DNA of 5,340 nucleotides from Comamonadaceae bacterium (GTDB lineage Bacteria > Pseudomonadota > Gammaproteobacteria > Burkholderiales > Burkholderiaceae_C), in NCBI GenBank assembly GCA_947451445.1, contig CANFZJ010000230.1:1-5340 (forward strand). Reading direction: 5' to 3'. A program made the translations under genes and the position numbers. Shown here one piece after another: positions 4,157 through 5,340 of this stretch. The notes beneath the pieces were generated by a model, which saw nothing but the letters and a program-made list of their open reading frames with translations, was not told the DNA's origin and made no database searches. Each line of letters starts with the position of its first letter. The first letter of the stretch is position 1.

Positions 4157-5340
4157 GCGCATCAAAGAAAAATCCGGGCCGCGTCCCGTCGAAGTAGCGC
4201 TGCTGGCCAGCGTCTTCATCGTCTCGGCCTGCGGCCTGGTCTACGAGCTGGCGGCGGGCGCGCTGGCGTCGTACCTGCTGGGCGACTCGGTGCTGCAGTT
4301 CTCCACCGTCATCGGCACCTATTTGTTTGCGATGGGCGTGGGCTCGTACCTGTCGCGCTTTTTCGAGCGCCAGTTGCCCGCCCACTTTTTACGCATAGAA
4401 CTTCTGGTAGCGCTTATAGGCGGGGCGCTACCAGCTATTCTTTTTATAGCAAACGCGATTCTGCCCAACGCCTTTCGCCCGCTGCTGTACGGGCTGGTGC
4501 TGCTGGTCGGCACGCTGGTGGGGCTGGAGATTCCGCTGGTCATGCGCATCTTGAAGCGCAACGTGGCGCTGAAGGATCTGGTGTCGCAGGTGCTGACCTT
4601 CGACTACCTGGGCGCGCTGGCCGTGTCGCTGGCCTTCCCGCTGCTGCTGGTGCCGCACCTGGGCCTGGTCCGCACCGGGCTGCTGTTTGGCCTGATGAAC
4701 GCCGCCGTGGCGCTGTGGGCGCTGTGGCTGTTCCGCCACGAGCTACGCCGCTTCAAAGCCCACGCCCTGGCCTGCGTTTTGACGCTCGCCGCCCTGGGCG
4801 GCGGCATGGCGGCAGCCGACATGATGACCACCTGGGCCGAAGACAAGCTCTACCAGGACAAGGTGGTCACCGCCCTCACCACGCCCTACCAGCGCATCGT
4901 GCTCACGGCGGGCAAGGCGGGCTACCGCTTGTTTTTGAACGGCAACCTGCAGTTTGCCCAGCGCGACGAATACAGATACCACGAAGCGCTGGTACACCCC
5001 GCCATGTCTGCACAAGGCGCTCCTAAGAAAGTAGCAGTACTGGGCGGTGGCGACGGCATGGCGGTGCGCGAAATCCTCAAATACCCCAGCGTGGAAAGCA
5101 TCACCCTGGTCGAGCTGGACCCGGCCATGACCACGCTGTTTGCCACCCAGCCCGCGCTGGTGCAGCTCAACGGCGGCGCGCTGCTCTCAAAGAAGCTGCA
5201 CATCGTCAACACCGATGCGTTCCAGTGGCTGGACAAGACGGAAGACCTCTTCGACGTGATCGTCGTCGACTTTCCCGACCCGACGAACTTCGCCATTGGC
5301 AAGCTCTACACCAACAGCTTCTATGCCCTGCTCGATCGGC
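4155..5340 (+). CDS. Membrane-embedded spermidine-synthase-like aminopropyltransferase (partial, 3' end outside window)
   Basis: The frame is open for 395 codons from ATG 4155 to the window edge. The N-terminal half is a multi-helix membrane domain (hydrophobic runs near 13-40, 48-66, 80-101, 107-128, 147-166, 171-193 and 203-222), including the ACGLVYELAAGALASYLLGDS signature (25-45). The C-terminal half is a SpeE-like domain: PYQRIVL (244-250), LNGNLQF..RDEYRYHEALVHP (261-282), the AdoMet-binding VLGGGDG (295-301), VELD (319-322), TDA (353-355) and the catalytic-type DFPDP (372-376). The Asp at 372 occupies the position of the catalytic Asp in canonical DSTDP. Canonical enzymes transfer an aminopropyl group from decarboxylated AdoMet to putrescine; the substrate of this membrane class is unclear. 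An in-frame ATG at 4143, directly after a TGA at 4140, is an alternative start. ATG 4155 is preferred because GGGAAG lies upstream. Family members run to about 500 residues (from memory), so roughly 100 are missing. Confidence 0.93.
   Translation, partial: MRIKEKSGPRPVEVALLASVFIVSACGLVYELAAGALASYLLGDSVLQFSTVIGTYLFAMGVGSYLSRFFERQLPAHFLRIELLVALIGGALPAILFIANAILPNAFRPLLYGLVLLVGTLVGLEIPLVMRILKRNVALKDLVSQVLTFDYLGALAVSLAFPLLLVPHLGLVRTGLLFGLMNAAVALWALWLFRHELRRFKAHALACVLTLAALGGGMAAADMMTTWAEDKLYQDKVVTALTTPYQRIVLTAGKAGYRLFLNGNLQFAQRDEYRYHEALVHPAMSAQGAPKKVAVLGGGDGMAVREILKYPSVESITLVELDPAMTTLFATQPALVQLNGGALLSKKLHIVNTDAFQWLDKTEDLFDVIVVDFPDPTNFAIGKLYTNSFYALLDR
4401..4452 (+). repeat. Dispersed hairpin repeat, copy 3, inside the speE-like coding sequence
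   Basis: Within the speE-like gene, GGTAGCGC (4406-4413) and GCGCTACC (4425-4432) form a perfect 8-bp stem with an 11-base loop. A second small stem follows, GCTAT (4434-4438) with ATAGC (4446-4450). The last 21 bases (4432-4452) match copy 1 (1002-1022) at 18 of 21. The segment is read in frame as residues 83-99, LLVALIGGALPAILFIA, part of the third membrane helix. Its codons (CTT, GTA, ATA, CTA, CCA, ATT, GCA) differ sharply from the G/C-ending codons around it. This supports a foreign repeat origin rather than chance similarity. Confidence 0.6.

Noticed and set aside
4139..5026. Long plus-strand open frame over the speE-like gene
   Set aside because: It is Arg/Ala/Gly-rich low-complexity translation in a different frame. 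The frame from 4155 gives a clear membrane domain plus SpeE motifs over the same bases.
5008..5040. Possible fourth repeat copy or foreign patch in the speE-like gene
   Set aside because: Codons are somewhat AT-ending here, but there is no convincing alignment to the three repeat copies and no stem. It falls in the normal linker before the AdoMet-binding motif.

Overview
The window is GC-rich, tightly packed and entirely plus-strand coding. Codon use, the dispersed intergenic repeat and the gene content suggest a betaproteobacterium, most likely Burkholderiales/Comamonadaceae (Rhodoferax/Polaromonas-like). This assignment is from recognition, not from a search.

Layout. (1) Positions 1-109 hold the C-terminal end of an unidentified gene. 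(2) Positions 149-955 look like a type II toxin-antitoxin cassette. It has an AT-rich promoter with a perfect 13-bp palindrome, an antitoxin-like gene (207-674) with an extra N-terminal domain, and a ParE/RelE-family toxin (671-955) that starts on GTG inside the antitoxin stop (GTGA overlap). (3) Positions 1084-5340 hold four co-directional genes: an SPFH/band-7 protein with a C-terminal SHOCT domain (1084-2103), a membrane-anchored protein with two zinc ribbons and two DUF4178-like units (2189-3685), a two-helix DUF350 membrane protein (3836-4054), and a membrane-embedded spermidine-synthase-like aminopropyltransferase that runs off the right edge (4155-5340+).

How the genes may work together. 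SPFH, DUF4178, DUF350 and a membrane-fused SpeE-like enzyme are known to recur as neighbours in bacteria, but the shared function is poorly defined. The sequence supports a membrane-surface system. The SPFH protein would be a scaffold, the DUF4178 protein presents zinc ribbons on the cytoplasmic face, DUF350 is a small integral partner, and the SpeE-like enzyme keeps its AdoMet-binding and catalytic motifs beside a multi-helix membrane domain. Aminopropyl transfer at the membrane is an inference. No AdoMet decarboxylase gene is visible in the window.

The most unusual signals lie between and inside these genes. Each gap of the SPFH-DUF4178-DUF350-SpeE series carries a different inverted-repeat structure. 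The gap before the speE-like gene is one long imperfect palindrome whose right arm contains that gene's start codon. Three diverged copies of one hairpin repeat family occur at 968-1022, 2111-2162 (reversed) and 4401-4452. The third is read in frame as part of a membrane helix of the SpeE-like protein.
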